From positions 1 to 64,000 of the forward strand of contig VBKF01000093.1 in assembly GCA_005888095.1 (NCBI GenBank): a DNA stretch of 64,000 nucleotides, given 5' to 3'. A model generated the notes under the pieces. The model saw only the letters and a program-made list of their open reading frames with translations, was not told where the DNA came from and ran no database searches. Below are positions 27,593 through 35,723 of the stretch, piece after piece (position 1 is the first letter of the stretch; each line of letters starts with the position of its first letter). The position numbers and the translations under genes are program-made. This stretch comes from Deltaproteobacteria bacterium. GTDB lineage: Bacteria; Desulfobacterota; Binatia; DP-6.

Positions 27593-27805
27593 ATGGTCGA
27601 GAAGACGATCCATCTGACGGGCACGTCCACCAACTCGATCGAGGACGCCGTCGGCCTCGCCGTGACCCGCGCCGCGGCGACGATCGACGGCATCCGGCAG
27701 GCCGAGATCGCGGGCGTGACGGCGCTCGTCGAGGACGGCACCGTCACCGCGTGGCGCGTCCGCCTGCGGGTCACGTTCGCCGTTCAGGAGCGACTGCACG
27801 AGTAG
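27593..27805 (+). CDS. Dodecin family flavin-binding protein
   Basis: 70-residue protein. Dodecins form hollow dodecamers that store riboflavin, FMN or FAD and quench them through a conserved Trp. The fold pattern is beta-alpha-beta-beta: KTIHLTGTSTNSIEDAV, then the helix GLAVTRAAATIDGIRQAEI, then TAWRVRLRVTFAVQERL with the expected Trp. The start ATG 27593 has AAGGAGG 11 bp upstream. It is followed after one base by the MBL-fold gene, so the two are cotranscribed. Flavin buffering for nearby redox enzymes is an inference. Confidence 0.92.
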   Translation: MVEKTIHLTGTSTNSIEDAVGLAVTRAAATIDGIRQAEIAGVTALVEDGTVTAWRVRLRVTFAVQERLHE

Positions 27806-27806
27806 C

Positions 27807-28787
27807 ATGCGCGAGGCGGCGAAGGCCCGGGAGATCGTCGACGGGGTGGTGCAGGTCTACCTGCCGCTCCCCATGCGCCCGAGCATCGTGAACGTGTACC
27901 TCGTGCGCGCCGGCGACCGGTGGACGCTGATCGACACGGGGATGAACACCGAGGACAGCGTCGCCGCCTTCCGCAGCGCGCTGGACGAGATCGGCATCGA
28001 CCCGCAGGCGATCGGCCGGCTCGTCGCGACGCACCATCACGTCGACCACTTCGGCACGTCGGCGCCCTATCGCGAGCTGGCGCACGCCGAGGTCTACACC
28101 CACCCCCTCGAGGCCCAGGCCGCGGCGGCGATCGCGCAGATCCCCGCCGAGAACACCGCGTACCTCGCCCGCCACGGCGTCCCGGTGGTGCCGCCCGACC
28201 GGCGGCTGCCGCCGCCGAGCCGCTTCTTCGGCACCTGGTACGCGCCGGCCGAGCCCGATCACCTGATCGCGGACGAGGACGAGATCCCGCTGGGCGATGG
28301 GCGTTCGCTCCAGGTCGTGTGGACGCCCGGCCACACGCCGGGGCACTGCTGCCTGCTCCTGCTGCCCGAGCGCGTGCTGTTCGTCGGCGACCACCTCCTG
28401 CCGAAGATCACGCCGCACGTCGGTCTCTGGCCGGGCGGCCCCGAGAACCCGCTCGGCGACTTCCTCGGCTCGCACGAGAAGGTGCAGAAAGTGGATGCGA
28501 GGCTCGTCTGCCCGGCGCACGGCGCGGTCTACGAGGACCACCGCCGCCGGGCGCGGCAGCTGATCGACTTCCACCGCGTGCGCAAGCTCGCCATGCTGGA
28601 GCTGATCCGGCGCCGGCCGCTCACCGCCTACGAGGTGGCGCTCGACGCCTTCGCGATCGCGCCCGACAATCGCTTCCAGGTCTTCATGGCGACGGTGGAG
28701 ACGCTCGCCCACCTGGAGCTCCTCCGCCGCGAGGGACGCGCGCTCCGGAACGAGCACGACGGCGTCGTCCGCTATCAAGGGCGCTGA
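27807..28787 (+). CDS. Metallo-beta-lactamase-fold hydrolase
   Basis: 326-residue cytoplasmic MBL-fold enzyme. The metal-binding signature THHHVDHFG (HxHxDH), a later His in TPGHTPGHCC, Asp in LFVGDHLLP and His in CPAHGAV make up the full dinuclear site. A C-terminal helical extension (about 240-326, RVRKLAMLELIRRRPLTAYEV) resembles the winged-helix tail of LACTB2/RNase-Z-like or hydroxyacylglutathione-hydrolase-like members. The substrate, a thioester, lactone or other hydrolysable bond, is not known. The ATG lies one base after the dodecin stop. No sign of secretion. Confidence 0.9.
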   Translation: MREAAKAREIVDGVVQVYLPLPMRPSIVNVYLVRAGDRWTLIDTGMNTEDSVAAFRSALDEIGIDPQAIGRLVATHHHVDHFGTSAPYRELAHAEVYTHPLEAQAAAAIAQIPAENTAYLARHGVPVVPPDRRLPPPSRFFGTWYAPAEPDHLIADEDEIPLGDGRSLQVVWTPGHTPGHCCLLLLPERVLFVGDHLLPKITPHVGLWPGGPENPLGDFLGSHEKVQKVDARLVCPAHGAVYEDHRRRARQLIDFHRVRKLAMLELIRRRPLTAYEVALDAFAIAPDNRFQVFMATVETLAHLELLRREGRALRNEHDGVVRYQGR

Positions 28788-28844
28788 ACGCGTCATTGCG
28801 CCGCCGGCCGAGGTGTGCGAGCAGTCGTGCCGGAGGAGTGCGGC

Positions 28845-29288
28845 ATGCTGGAACCCGGCGATCCCGCCCCCGACTTCACCGCCACGTCGCACGACGGCCG
28901 ACGCGTGAGCCTCGCAGCGCTGCGCGGCAAGAAGGTCCTGCTCTACTTCTTCCCGAAGGCCGACACGCCCGGCTGAACGGCCGAGGGCATCGGATTCCGT
29001 GATCGAATCCGCGACTTCGAGTCCCTGAACACGGTGATCCTCGGGGCGAGCTTCGACACCCCCGAGGACAACGCCGCCTTCGCCCGGAAGTTCTCCCTGC
29101 CCTTCCCGCTCCTCTGCGACACCGACAAGAGCCTCGCCCTCGCATACGGCGCCGCTGCCGACCTGTCCGCACGCAGCGCCAAACGCGTCTCGTGCCTGAT
29201 CGACGAGCAGGGGCGGGTGCTGCGCTACTACCCGCAAGTCTCCGCGCGCGAGCACGTCGTCGAGGTGCTGCAGGACCTCGCCGGCTGA
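28845..29288 (+). CDS. Selenocysteine-containing peroxiredoxin (BCP/PrxQ family), read through in-frame TGA
   Basis: 147-residue thioredoxin-fold peroxidase that reduces hydroperoxides. The opening MLEPGDPAPDFTATSHDG and the strand LLYFFPKADTPG are typical of BCP/PrxQ. At codon 44, exactly where the peroxidatic Cys of PGCT should be, the codon is TGA (28974-28976). The same frame then continues TAEGIGFRDRI to a normal C-terminus (VEVLQDLAG, stop 29286-29288). No resolving Cys is found five residues later (Ile instead), so a 1-Cys/1-Sec mechanism is likely. A stem-loop downstream of the TGA fits a bacterial SECIS. A nonsense mutation or sequencing error at the Cys codon is the alternative. It lies between the MBL gene and DUF488. 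Confidence 0.85.
28991..29011 (+). promoter_or_regulatory. Candidate bacterial SECIS stem-loop
   Basis: 7-bp perfect stem CGGATTC/GAATCCG with a 7-base loop CGTGATC. The loop GU lies at 28999-29000, that is 23-24 nt after the TGA, inside the 16-37 nt window known for SelB-dependent SECIS elements. It lies wholly within the coding frame. Confidence 0.7.
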
Positions 29289-29289
29289 G

Positions 29290-29646
29290 GTGATCAAGCT
29301 CAAGCGCGTCTACGAGCGTCCCTCGCGCGCCGACGGCCGGCGGGTGCTCGTCGAGCGCCTGTGGCCGCGCGGCCTCAAACGCGCCGACGCCGACATCGCC
29401 GAGTGGCTCCGCGACATCGCGCCGAGCGACGCGCTCCGCCGCTGGTACGGGCACGACCCGGCCCGGTGGCCCGAGTTCAAGCGCCGTTACCGCGCCGAGC
29501 TCCGCACCAGCGAGCGACGCGCGCTCCTCGAGACGCTCGCCGATCAGGCCCGGCGCGGCACCGTCACGCTGATCTTCGCGGCCCGCGACGAGGAGCGCAA
29601 CAGCGCCCGTGTCGTGCGCGAGGAGCTGGCGAAGATGGGACTCTGA
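29290..29646 (+). CDS. DUF488 family protein (YeaO-like)
   Basis: 118-residue cytoplasmic protein of the DUF488 family, whose role is not established. Family marks are RVLVERLWPRGLKRADADI near the N-terminus, LRRWYGHDPARWPEF in the middle and TLIFAARDEERNSARVV near the end. Length is normal. GTG 29290 is two bases after the peroxiredoxin stop, so the two are cotranscribed. Association with redox genes is seen here, but no mechanism can be stated. Confidence 0.9.
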   Translation: MIKLKRVYERPSRADGRRVLVERLWPRGLKRADADIAEWLRDIAPSDALRRWYGHDPARWPEFKRRYRAELRTSERRALLETLADQARRGTVTLIFAARDEERNSARVVREELAKMGL

Positions 29647-29652
29647 GGCTCG

Positions 29653-30378
29653 TCACCCGAGGTGCGTGCGGAAGAACGCCTCGATCCGCCGCCAGCTGTC
29701 TGCCTCGGCGTCGGCGTTGAAGCCGACGGCCATCGGCCCCCAGGCCGCGAGCGTCGCCATGGCCCCGGTGTGTCGGCTCATGTAGCTGTGGCCCGCGCCG
29801 GAGTAGACGTGGACGTCGTGCGGCACGCGGAGCTCCGCGAGTAGTTCCTCGAGCCGCCGGCCCTGTGAGGCGAACAGGCGGTCGCGACCACCGTAGCCGG
29901 CGACCACGGGGCACACGCCGCGCAGCTCCTCGGCGGACTTCGGCACCTCGCCGTAGAACACGCCCGCGGCGGCGAGCGGCGCACGCACCGCGTAGAGCAG
30001 GGCGAAGCCGCCGCCCAGGCAGAAGCCGACCACGCCGGTGCGCGCGGCGTCGACCTCGGGCCGCCGCGCGAGCCAGGCCCGCGCCGCCTCGAGGTCCGCG
30101 AACGGCGGCCCCTCGCGCCGCCGGAGCGCCAGGAAGGCGCGCAGGACGCAGAGCACCCGGGCCGAGCCGGTGTCGAAGAGGTCCGGCGCGAGCGCCACGT
30201 AGCCGAGGTCCGCCACCCGCGCCGTGATGCGCCGGATGTCGTCGTTCAAGCCGAAGATCTCGTGGATCACGATGACCCCCGGCCGGCGGGCGCCGCCGTT
30301 GCCGAGCGCGAGCGCCGCCCGCATGGGCCGCCCGGTCGAGGCAGGAAAGGCAACGTCCTGGATGGCGGCCAGGCTCAC
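29653..30378 (-). CDS. Dienelactone hydrolase family protein
   Basis: 241-residue cytoplasmic alpha/beta hydrolase. The Cys-His-Asp triad of dienelactone hydrolases is visible: Cys in GFCLGGGFA, Asp in GYGGRDRLF and His in GAGHSYM. IHEIFGLN gives the oxyanion region with the characteristic Glu. The GTG start overlaps the HyuA stop (GTGA), so it is the second gene of that unit. Dienelactone or another lactone is the classical substrate. Next to a hydantoinase subunit, a cyclic amide or lactone breakdown product is an inference. It converges on DUF488 with a 6-bp gap. Confidence 0.9.
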   Translation of the reverse strand: MSLAAIQDVAFPASTGRPMRAALALGNGGARRPGVIVIHEIFGLNDDIRRITARVADLGYVALAPDLFDTGSARVLCVLRAFLALRRREGPPFADLEAARAWLARRPEVDAARTGVVGFCLGGGFALLYAVRAPLAAAGVFYGEVPKSAEELRGVCPVVAGYGGRDRLFASQGRRLEELLAELRVPHDVHVYSGAGHSYMSRHTGAMATLAAWGPMAVGFNADAEADSWRRIEAFFRTHLG

Positions 30379-32417
30379 GCCCTCCCGAGGGTGATCGAGT
30401 AGTTGCCGAACCGGTCGACGCGCGCCTGCTGGCCGGGGTAGATGACGACGGTCGTGAACGGCTCGTCGACGAGCGCCGGGCCGTCGATCGTCGCCCCGGC
30501 GCCGAGCTTCGTGCCGTCGTAGACCGGGGTCGGAACGACACGGCCGCCGAAGAACGCCTTGCGCGCTCCCGCCCGCGCCTTCGCCGCCGGCGTGCGCTCG
30601 GTCCGCGGGAGCGCCGGCTTCTCCTCGGTGGCGACCGCCTTCACGCGCAGCCCGCGCAGGATCGGCTCCTCGTCGCGGCACGCGTAGGTGTGGAGCGCCT
30701 CGTGCATGCGGTGGAAGCGCTCGACGGTCTCGGCGAGGCCCCGCGGCGTGAGCGTGCCGTTCCGCGCTTCGAGCGGCACCGGCATGTCGAACGTCTGGCC
30801 CGGATAGCAAAGCGCCGCCAGGCGCTCGAGCCGTGCCGGACGGCCGAGGGCGCGGCGCACGGCGGCCTCCATCTCGGCCAGCAGCGCGTTCACGCGCGCG
30901 AGGTCCACGCGTCCGACCGGGCTCACGTACGAGCGCATCTGGTCGACCACGTGGTCGGAGAGGAGCAGGCCGAGGGCGGAGAAGGCAGGGGCGAGCTTGG
31001 GGACGAAGATGCGACCGATGCCGAGCTCGGAGGCCTGCATGCCGGCGTGGAGCGGCCCGTTGCCGCCGAACACGACCAGCACGAGCGGCCGCGGGTCGAT
31101 GCCACGCCCCGCCGAGACCTTGCGGACGGCGTTCGCCATGTTGGCGTTCACCAGACGGAAGATGCCCTCCGCCGCCTCGAGGACCGAGATGCCGAGCGGC
31201 ACCGCCACCCGCTCGCGAAGCGCCGCATGCGCCCGCTCGACGTCGAGGCGCATCTGCCCGTCCGAGAAGCGCTCGGGGCTGAGATAGCCGAGCACGAGGT
31301 TGGCGTCCGTCACCGTCGGCTCGACCCCGCCGCGGCCGTAGCACACCGGTCCGGGGACGGCGCCCGCGCTCTCCGGCCCGACCTTCAGCGTCCCCGAGAC
31401 GACGCGCGCGATCGACCCCCCGCCCGCGCCGACCGATTGGACGTCGACCATCGGCAGCCCGATCAGGTAGCGGTGATGCCAGTTCCAGCCGGCCTTCACC
31501 TCGGGCGCGCCGCCGCGCACCAGGCACACGTCGTAGCTCGTGCCCCCCATGTCGACCGAGATGAAGTCGCGGATGCCCGCCGCGCCCGCCACGGCGGCGG
31601 CGCCGTTGACACCCCCCGCCGGGCCCGAGCCCATGACCGCGACCGCCTTCTGGGCGACGTAGCCGCCCGGCATGACGCCGCCGTTCGACTGCATGATGAG
31701 CAGCTCGCCCGCGAAGCCGGCGCTGCGGAGCCGCCGCTCGAGCACGCCGAGGTAGCGCTCGATGCGGGGCCCGACGTAGGCGTTGACCAGCGTCGTGCTC
31801 GTCCGCTCGAACTCCGGCGCCGACGGCATGACCTCGTGCGAGAGCGACACCATGACGCCGGGGAGCTCCTCGGCCGCGATCTCGCCTACGCGCCGCTCGT
31901 GGGCCGGGTCGACGAACGAGAAGAGGAAGACGACGGCGAGCGAGTCGACGCCCTGGAGCCGCATGCGGCGGAGCGCGCGGCGCACCGCCTGCTCGTCGAG
32001 GGGCACGACGACGCGGCCCTCGAAGTCGAGCCGCTCGGGGACGCCGTAGCGCCGCCGGCGCGGGCAGATCGGCGGCGGGGGCGGGAGCGCCGGGTCCCAG
32101 ATGTCCTCCTTGTAGCCGCGGCGGATCTCGATCTCGTCGCGGTGCCCGTCGCTCGTGACCAGACCGACCGTCGCCCCGGACATCTCGATCATCGTGTTGT
32201 CGGCGGTCGTCGTGCCGTGGACGATGAGCGCCGTGCGCGCGAGGAGCTCCGCCGTGCCGAGACCCTCGCGCCGTGCAAGCTGGGCGAGGCCGCCGAGGAC
32301 CCCCTCGGACTGATCGGCGGGCGTGGTCGGGTGCTTGCTCAGGACGATGCGGCCGCCCGCCGCGAGCACGAGGTCGGTGAACGTGCCGCCGACGTCGACG
32401 CCGATGCGGTACTTCAT
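30375..32417 (-). CDS. hyuA: Hydantoinase/oxoprolinase family subunit A
   Basis: 680-residue cytoplasmic ATP-dependent cyclic-amide hydrolase subunit (HyuA / N-methylhydantoinase A / acetone carboxylase beta-like). The actin-like ATPase N-terminus MKYRIGVDVGGTFTDLVL is intact, followed by VHGTTTADN, ISVDMGGTSYDVCLVRGG and FGGNGPLHA of the hydantoinase domain. It ends in the DUF/HyuA C-terminal domain. Length is standard. ATG 32417 opens the conserved N-terminus. HyuB is encoded 1.5 kb away (33894-35720) on the same strand. The two are separated by RidA, YjbQ and a decayed region, which is unusual because A and B are normally adjacent. The substrate is unknown. Confidence 0.92.
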   Translation of the reverse strand: MKYRIGVDVGGTFTDLVLAAGGRIVLSKHPTTPADQSEGVLGGLAQLARREGLGTAELLARTALIVHGTTTADNTMIEMSGATVGLVTSDGHRDEIEIRRGYKEDIWDPALPPPPPICPRRRRYGVPERLDFEGRVVVPLDEQAVRRALRRMRLQGVDSLAVVFLFSFVDPAHERRVGEIAAEELPGVMVSLSHEVMPSAPEFERTSTTLVNAYVGPRIERYLGVLERRLRSAGFAGELLIMQSNGGVMPGGYVAQKAVAVMGSGPAGGVNGAAAVAGAAGIRDFISVDMGGTSYDVCLVRGGAPEVKAGWNWHHRYLIGLPMVDVQSVGAGGGSIARVVSGTLKVGPESAGAVPGPVCYGRGGVEPTVTDANLVLGYLSPERFSDGQMRLDVERAHAALRERVAVPLGISVLEAAEGIFRLVNANMANAVRKVSAGRGIDPRPLVLVVFGGNGPLHAGMQASELGIGRIFVPKLAPAFSALGLLLSDHVVDQMRSYVSPVGRVDLARVNALLAEMEAAVRRALGRPARLERLAALCYPGQTFDMPVPLEARNGTLTPRGLAETVERFHRMHEALHTYACRDEEPILRGLRVKAVATEEKPALPRTERTPAAKARAGARKAFFGGRVVPTPVYDGTKLGAGATIDGPALVDEPFTTVVIYPGQQARVDRFGNYSITLGRA

Positions 32418-32650
32418 CGTCGGGCCGTCGCTACACCGAAAGCACGGGGAGCGACAAGGGTCGTCCCAAGTCCCGCCGACGGCCGACAAGAACGTCGCGG
32501 CCCGAGTTCAAAGCTGGCCGGCATCTGGCCCTGGCCACACCGCTCGCCATGGCGGCGCAGCCTGAGGCCGCGCAGGCGGAAGCCGCGGTGGTCGCGCAGG
32601 GCGCGCCGAAGTCCGTGCTCGCGCGACGCGGCCCGATTTCCACACCGGTT

Positions 32651-32666
32651 CGGCAAGCCCCTTGCT
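32651..32666 (+). promoter_or_regulatory. Sigma-54-like promoter in decayed region
   Basis: CGGCAA-GCCCC-TTGCT, GG-N10-GC spacing exact. It lies 38 bp upstream of the ATG at 32703 and is followed by GGGGGAGGA as ribosome binding site. Confidence 0.55.
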
Positions 32667-32702
32667 CTGGGAGGCGGACGCACAGCGGGGGAGGAACACC
32701 GT

Positions 32703-32764
32703 ATGAGGGTCGAGAAGATGCTCATGGCCGCGGCTTGTGCCACCGCGATGGTGATCGTCACCCC
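32703..32764 (+). pseudogene. Orphan signal-peptide start of a lost exported-protein gene
   Basis: ATG 32703 with GGGAGGA upstream encodes MRVEKMLMAAACATAMVIV, a clear signal-peptide-like start. After about 20 codons the frame becomes Arg/Ser-rich and uncharacteristic (open to 33131). At the same point alkA-like sequence begins in another frame. It looks like the 5' end of an exported gene joined to unrelated DNA. It could still be translated as a 142-residue protein. Confidence 0.5.
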
Positions 32765-32974
32765 GACGTGCTTCCGATCCACGACCTCGGCGTCAGGAAG
32801 GGCTGGGCCATCACGTATGGCAAGAAGCAGCTCCCGAAGCCGAGGGAGCTGCTCGCGTTCGGTGAGCGATGGCGTCCGTACCGCACCGTCGCAAGCTGGT
32901 ACATGTGGCGGGCCTGCGAGCGGGCTGCCGGCACGACGATCCGGCCGCGGACGGCTCGCCGCCGACCCGAGTAG
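32765..32974 (+). pseudogene. C-terminal remnant of DNA-3-methyladenine glycosylase (AlkA family)
   Basis: An open frame of about 69 codons ending at TAG 32972-32974 encodes DLGVRKGWAITYGKKQ, LPKPRELLAFGERW and RPYRTVASWYMWRA. This is the characteristic last helix region of AlkA-type base-excision glycosylases. The catalytic HhH domain and everything before it are missing. No start codon or promoter belongs to this frame. It is therefore a decayed fragment, opposite in strand to the flanking hydantoinase genes. Confidence 0.75.
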
Positions 32975-33070
32975 CCGCGGCCCTTCACGCCACCGCCGAC
33001 TGCCGCGCTGGCTGGGGACGGGGCTTCGATCCGTCGGCTGCGATCGAGGCCTTCCCCCGCGCCGCGAAGA

Positions 33071-33481
33071 TTACTCTCCCAGCACCTTCACCACCACCCG
33101 CTTCTTCCGCCGGCCGTCGAACTCGGCGTAGAAGATCTGCTCCCACGGCCCGAGGTCGAGCTTCCCACCGGTGATCGGGAGCACGACCTGATGGTGCACG
33201 AGCGTGCGCTTCAGGTGCGCGTCGGCGTTGTCCTCGCCCGTGAGGTGGTGGCGATAATCGCCCGGCGGGGCGAGCCGGTCGAGCCACTCGACCAGATCCT
33301 GCTTCAGGCCCGACTCCTCGTCGTTCACCCAGATGCCGGCGGTGATGTGCATCGCCGAAACGAGGCACAGGCCTTCGGTCACTCCCGACGCCGCCACGAT
33401 GCCGGCGATCCGCTCCGTGACGTTGACGAGCTCGCGGCGCGCACGGGTGCTGAACCAGAGGTACTCGGTGTGGGCGCGCAT
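33071..33481 (-). CDS. YjbQ/UPF0047 family protein
   Basis: 136-residue cytoplasmic protein of the YjbQ (UPF0047) family. Some members have been reported to have weak thiamine-phosphate synthase activity; the true role is unclear. The marks are [51 protein letters not shown] and the C-terminal RVVVKVLGE. The conserved His residues and Glu form the putative metal site. The ATG at 33481 shares one base with the RidA stop (TGATG), so the two are coupled. It is the last gene of the HyuB operon; beyond it lies the decayed region. Confidence 0.92.
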   Translation of the reverse strand: MRAHTEYLWFSTRARRELVNVTERIAGIVAASGVTEGLCLVSAMHITAGIWVNDEESGLKQDLVEWLDRLAPPGDYRHHLTGEDNADAHLKRTLVHHQVVLPITGGKLDLGPWEQIFYAEFDGRRKKRVVVKVLGE

Positions 33482-33897
33482 CAGGCGACGACGACGTCGG
33501 CCTCGATCTCGACCAGCATGCGCTCGTCGATGAAGCGCGAGACCTCGAGCAGCGTCGTGGCCGGGCGGATCTCCCCGAAGAACTCGCCGTGGACCGCCCC
33601 GACCTCCTCCCACGCGGCCATGTCACGGACGTAGATGCGGGTACGGACCGTCTGCTCGAGCCTGCCGCCGAGCGCCGCGACGGCTGCGCGGATGATGGTG
33701 AGCGCGCGCCGGGCCTGCTCGCCGGCCGTGGAAGGGTAGCTGCCGTCGGCGTTCAGGCCTACCGTGCCGCCGACGGCGATCCAGCTGCCGCTCCGCACCG
33801 CACGCGAGTAGCCGACGACCGGCTCCCACGGCGCGCCGCTCGATGCGCAGCGGCGGCCCGCGCGCTCGCTCACGCGGATCGGGACGTCGCGGCTCAC
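33481..33897 (-). CDS. RidA/YER057c/UK114 family enamine/imine deaminase
   Basis: 138-residue protein of the Rid superfamily, whose archetype hydrolyses reactive 2-aminoacrylate-type enamines and imines. [24 protein letters not shown] and the C-terminal [26 protein letters not shown] are typical. The catalytic Arg of the RPATT motif is present. A longer-than-usual N-terminus (about 12 residues) precedes the core. The GTG start overlaps the HyuB stop by 4 bp. Placed between HyuB and YjbQ, it may clear an imine or enamine made when a cyclic amide is opened; this is inference. Confidence 0.92.
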   Translation of the reverse strand: MSRDVPIRVSERAGRRCASSGAPWEPVVGYSRAVRSGSWIAVGGTVGLNADGSYPSTAGEQARRALTIIRAAVAALGGRLEQTVRTRIYVRDMAAWEEVGAVHGEFFGEIRPATTLLEVSRFIDERMLVEIEADVVVA

Positions 33898-35720
33898 GGG
33901 GTCCGGTCCCGGCGCATCTCGGCGCGAAGCCCCGACGTGGCCTCACGGTCGACGGCCAGCGTCAGGTCGTCGAGCGACCCCGTCAGGACGACCCCGTAGT
34001 CCCGGCGCGCACCTTCGACCGAGACGTACTCGTCGAGCACGTCCTCGAGCACCTTCGCGGGCGGCCGATCGAGCGGGTCGCCCCAGCCGCCGCCGCCGCC
34101 GTAGTGGTACTCGTAGCGCTCCCCCGCGGCGTGCTCGATGTACTCGGCCCGCTCGCCCACCTCGAAGGCGTCGGGCCCGCCGGCCCGCACCACGAGACGG
34201 TTCGGCGAGCCCGGCTTTCCGCCGGCGATGCCCGGCATCGGGTAGCGCTTCCCGACCACGTAGGTGTACACGGTGGCGGGCACGAGCACCTGCTTTTGGT
34301 AGAGGCTCCCGCAGTTGCCGCGAAACTCTCCCGCTCCACCCGTGTCGGTCTCGTAATCGCGCGCGAGCTGGCGGACGGGGAAGATCGCCTCGTTGATCTC
34401 GGCGGTGGCGCGGATCAGGTTGCCGAAGGACACGTTCATCGCGCCCCAGCCGTCCTGCCCCCGCACCGCGCCGCAATAGGCGGCGAAGGAATCCACCGAA
34501 TGATCGATGAAGACCTTGCCGTCGCGCGGGTGGGTGCCGAAGATGACCGTCGGCATCCCCATCTTGTAGATCTGCGGGCAGGTCCGCTCGGGGACGACGC
34601 GTTCGAGCGCCTTGGCGATCGCCTCGCCGACCTCCGTTCCGGGGTGATGCGTGCCCGCGGCCACCGACTTCCCCTCGGGCGGGTTCAGGCAGCAGCCCTT
34701 CGGGACGATCAGCTCGATCCCGTCGAAGAAGCCCTCGTTCTTCGGAATGGCGGGGTCCATCATCGAGGCGAGCTGCGCGACGACGTAGCCGCGCGTGTTG
34801 CCGAAGGTCGAGTAGGCCTGGATGTCCGGCCGGTCGTCCGAGCCGGTGAAGTCGATCGTCAGCTTGCTGCCGCGCACCGTCACCGCGCAGTGGACATGGA
34901 TGTCGCGCTTGCCGTGCGGATCGTGGTCCACGTAGACGTCCGATTGGTACGTGCCGTCGGGCCAGCGCGCGACCTCCTCACGGAAGCGGCGCCGCGCGTA
35001 GGCGATGATCGCCCGCACCGCCGCGCGCACGGTCGCCGTGCCGAACCGCGCGAGCACCTCCTTCAGGCGGCGGACGCCGAGCTCGGCCGCCCCCACCTGC
35101 GCGCGCAGGTCGCCGAGGAAGGTGGGCGTGCGGCTGTTCGCGGCCATCATGTACTCGACGTCGCGGCGCTTCACCCCCTTCTCGACGAGCTTCAACGCCG
35201 GAAAGCGGACGCCCTCGGCCCAGATGTCGGGGGCGTTGACGTTGTAGCCGCCGGGCGCGCCGCCGCCCGTGTCGGCGTGGTGACACTGAATCGAGGCGAT
35301 CAGCGCGCACTCGCCCGCGTGGAAGACCGGGGCGAAGACGTTGTAGTCAGGCAGGTGCCCGCCGCCGTGGTACGGGTCGTTGCCGACCAGCACGTCGCCG
35401 TCGTGGAGCCCGTCGGGGCCGAAGAACTCGACCGCGAAGCGGACCGGCAGGGTCGAAGAAAGCATGAACTGCGGGATGCCGACGGACAGCGCGGCGAGCT
35501 GGCCCGCGGCGTCGAGGATGGTGGCGTTCCGCTCGTTCGACTGGTTCAGGATCGGCGTGGTGGCCGTCAGGCTCACGTGCGTCGCCATCTCGTAGCAGAT
35601 GGTCTCGAACGCCCCGAGGATGATCTCGGTGGTGACCGCGTCCACGCCGGCGGCCCGGGCCGGGCCGCGCGCCGCCGGCCGGAGCGGACGCGACACCTGC
35701 CTGCGCGGGGCGGTGGCCAT
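33894..35720 (-). CDS. hyuB: Hydantoinase/oxoprolinase family subunit B
   Basis: 608-residue cytoplasmic partner of HyuA. After about 28 leader residues it shows the conserved start VTTEIILGAFETICYEM and TPILNQSNERNATI. Then come GDVLVGNDPYHGGGHLPDYN and QCHHADTGGGAPGGYN with metal-binding His/Asp residues. It ends in the Gly-rich ERYEYHYGGGGGWGDPLDRP typical of the family. Length is normal. ATG 35720 lies 3 bp after the alpha/beta hydrolase stop; the stop overlaps RidA by 4 bp. It should form a complex with the HyuA encoded at 30375. The substrate (hydantoin, oxoproline, N-methylhydantoin or similar) is open. Confidence 0.92.
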   Translation of the reverse strand: MATAPRRQVSRPLRPAARGPARAAGVDAVTTEIILGAFETICYEMATHVSLTATTPILNQSNERNATILDAAGQLAALSVGIPQFMLSSTLPVRFAVEFFGPDGLHDGDVLVGNDPYHGGGHLPDYNVFAPVFHAGECALIASIQCHHADTGGGAPGGYNVNAPDIWAEGVRFPALKLVEKGVKRRDVEYMMAANSRTPTFLGDLRAQVGAAELGVRRLKEVLARFGTATVRAAVRAIIAYARRRFREEVARWPDGTYQSDVYVDHDPHGKRDIHVHCAVTVRGSKLTIDFTGSDDRPDIQAYSTFGNTRGYVVAQLASMMDPAIPKNEGFFDGIELIVPKGCCLNPPEGKSVAAGTHHPGTEVGEAIAKALERVVPERTCPQIYKMGMPTVIFGTHPRDGKVFIDHSVDSFAAYCGAVRGQDGWGAMNVSFGNLIRATAEINEAIFPVRQLARDYETDTGGAGEFRGNCGSLYQKQVLVPATVYTYVVGKRYPMPGIAGGKPGSPNRLVVRAGGPDAFEVGERAEYIEHAAGERYEYHYGGGGGWGDPLDRPPAKVLEDVLDEYVSVEGARRDYGVVLTGSLDDLTLAVDREATSGLRAEMRRDRTP

Positions 35721-35723
35721 CGT

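Larger units (their letters stand above)
32418..33070. other. Decayed intergenic region of 650 bp
   Basis: It contains no intact gene. It holds a sigma-54-like promoter, a strong Shine-Dalgarno and a signal-peptide-like start at 32703. That start runs into the C-terminal tail of a DNA-3-methyladenine glycosylase in another frame. The first 230 bp show no recognisable coding pattern. The region separates two co-oriented hydantoinase units. Confidence 0.65.

Noticed and set aside
28980-29020. tRNA-like T-arm sequence GATCGAATCC
   Set aside because: No acceptor, D or anticodon arms around it; it is part of the SECIS-like hairpin in the peroxiredoxin frame.
32414-32782. Minus-strand frame of 122 codons upstream of HyuA
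   Set aside because: No motif and composition typical of a shadow frame; it overlaps the alkA remnant and the HyuA leader.
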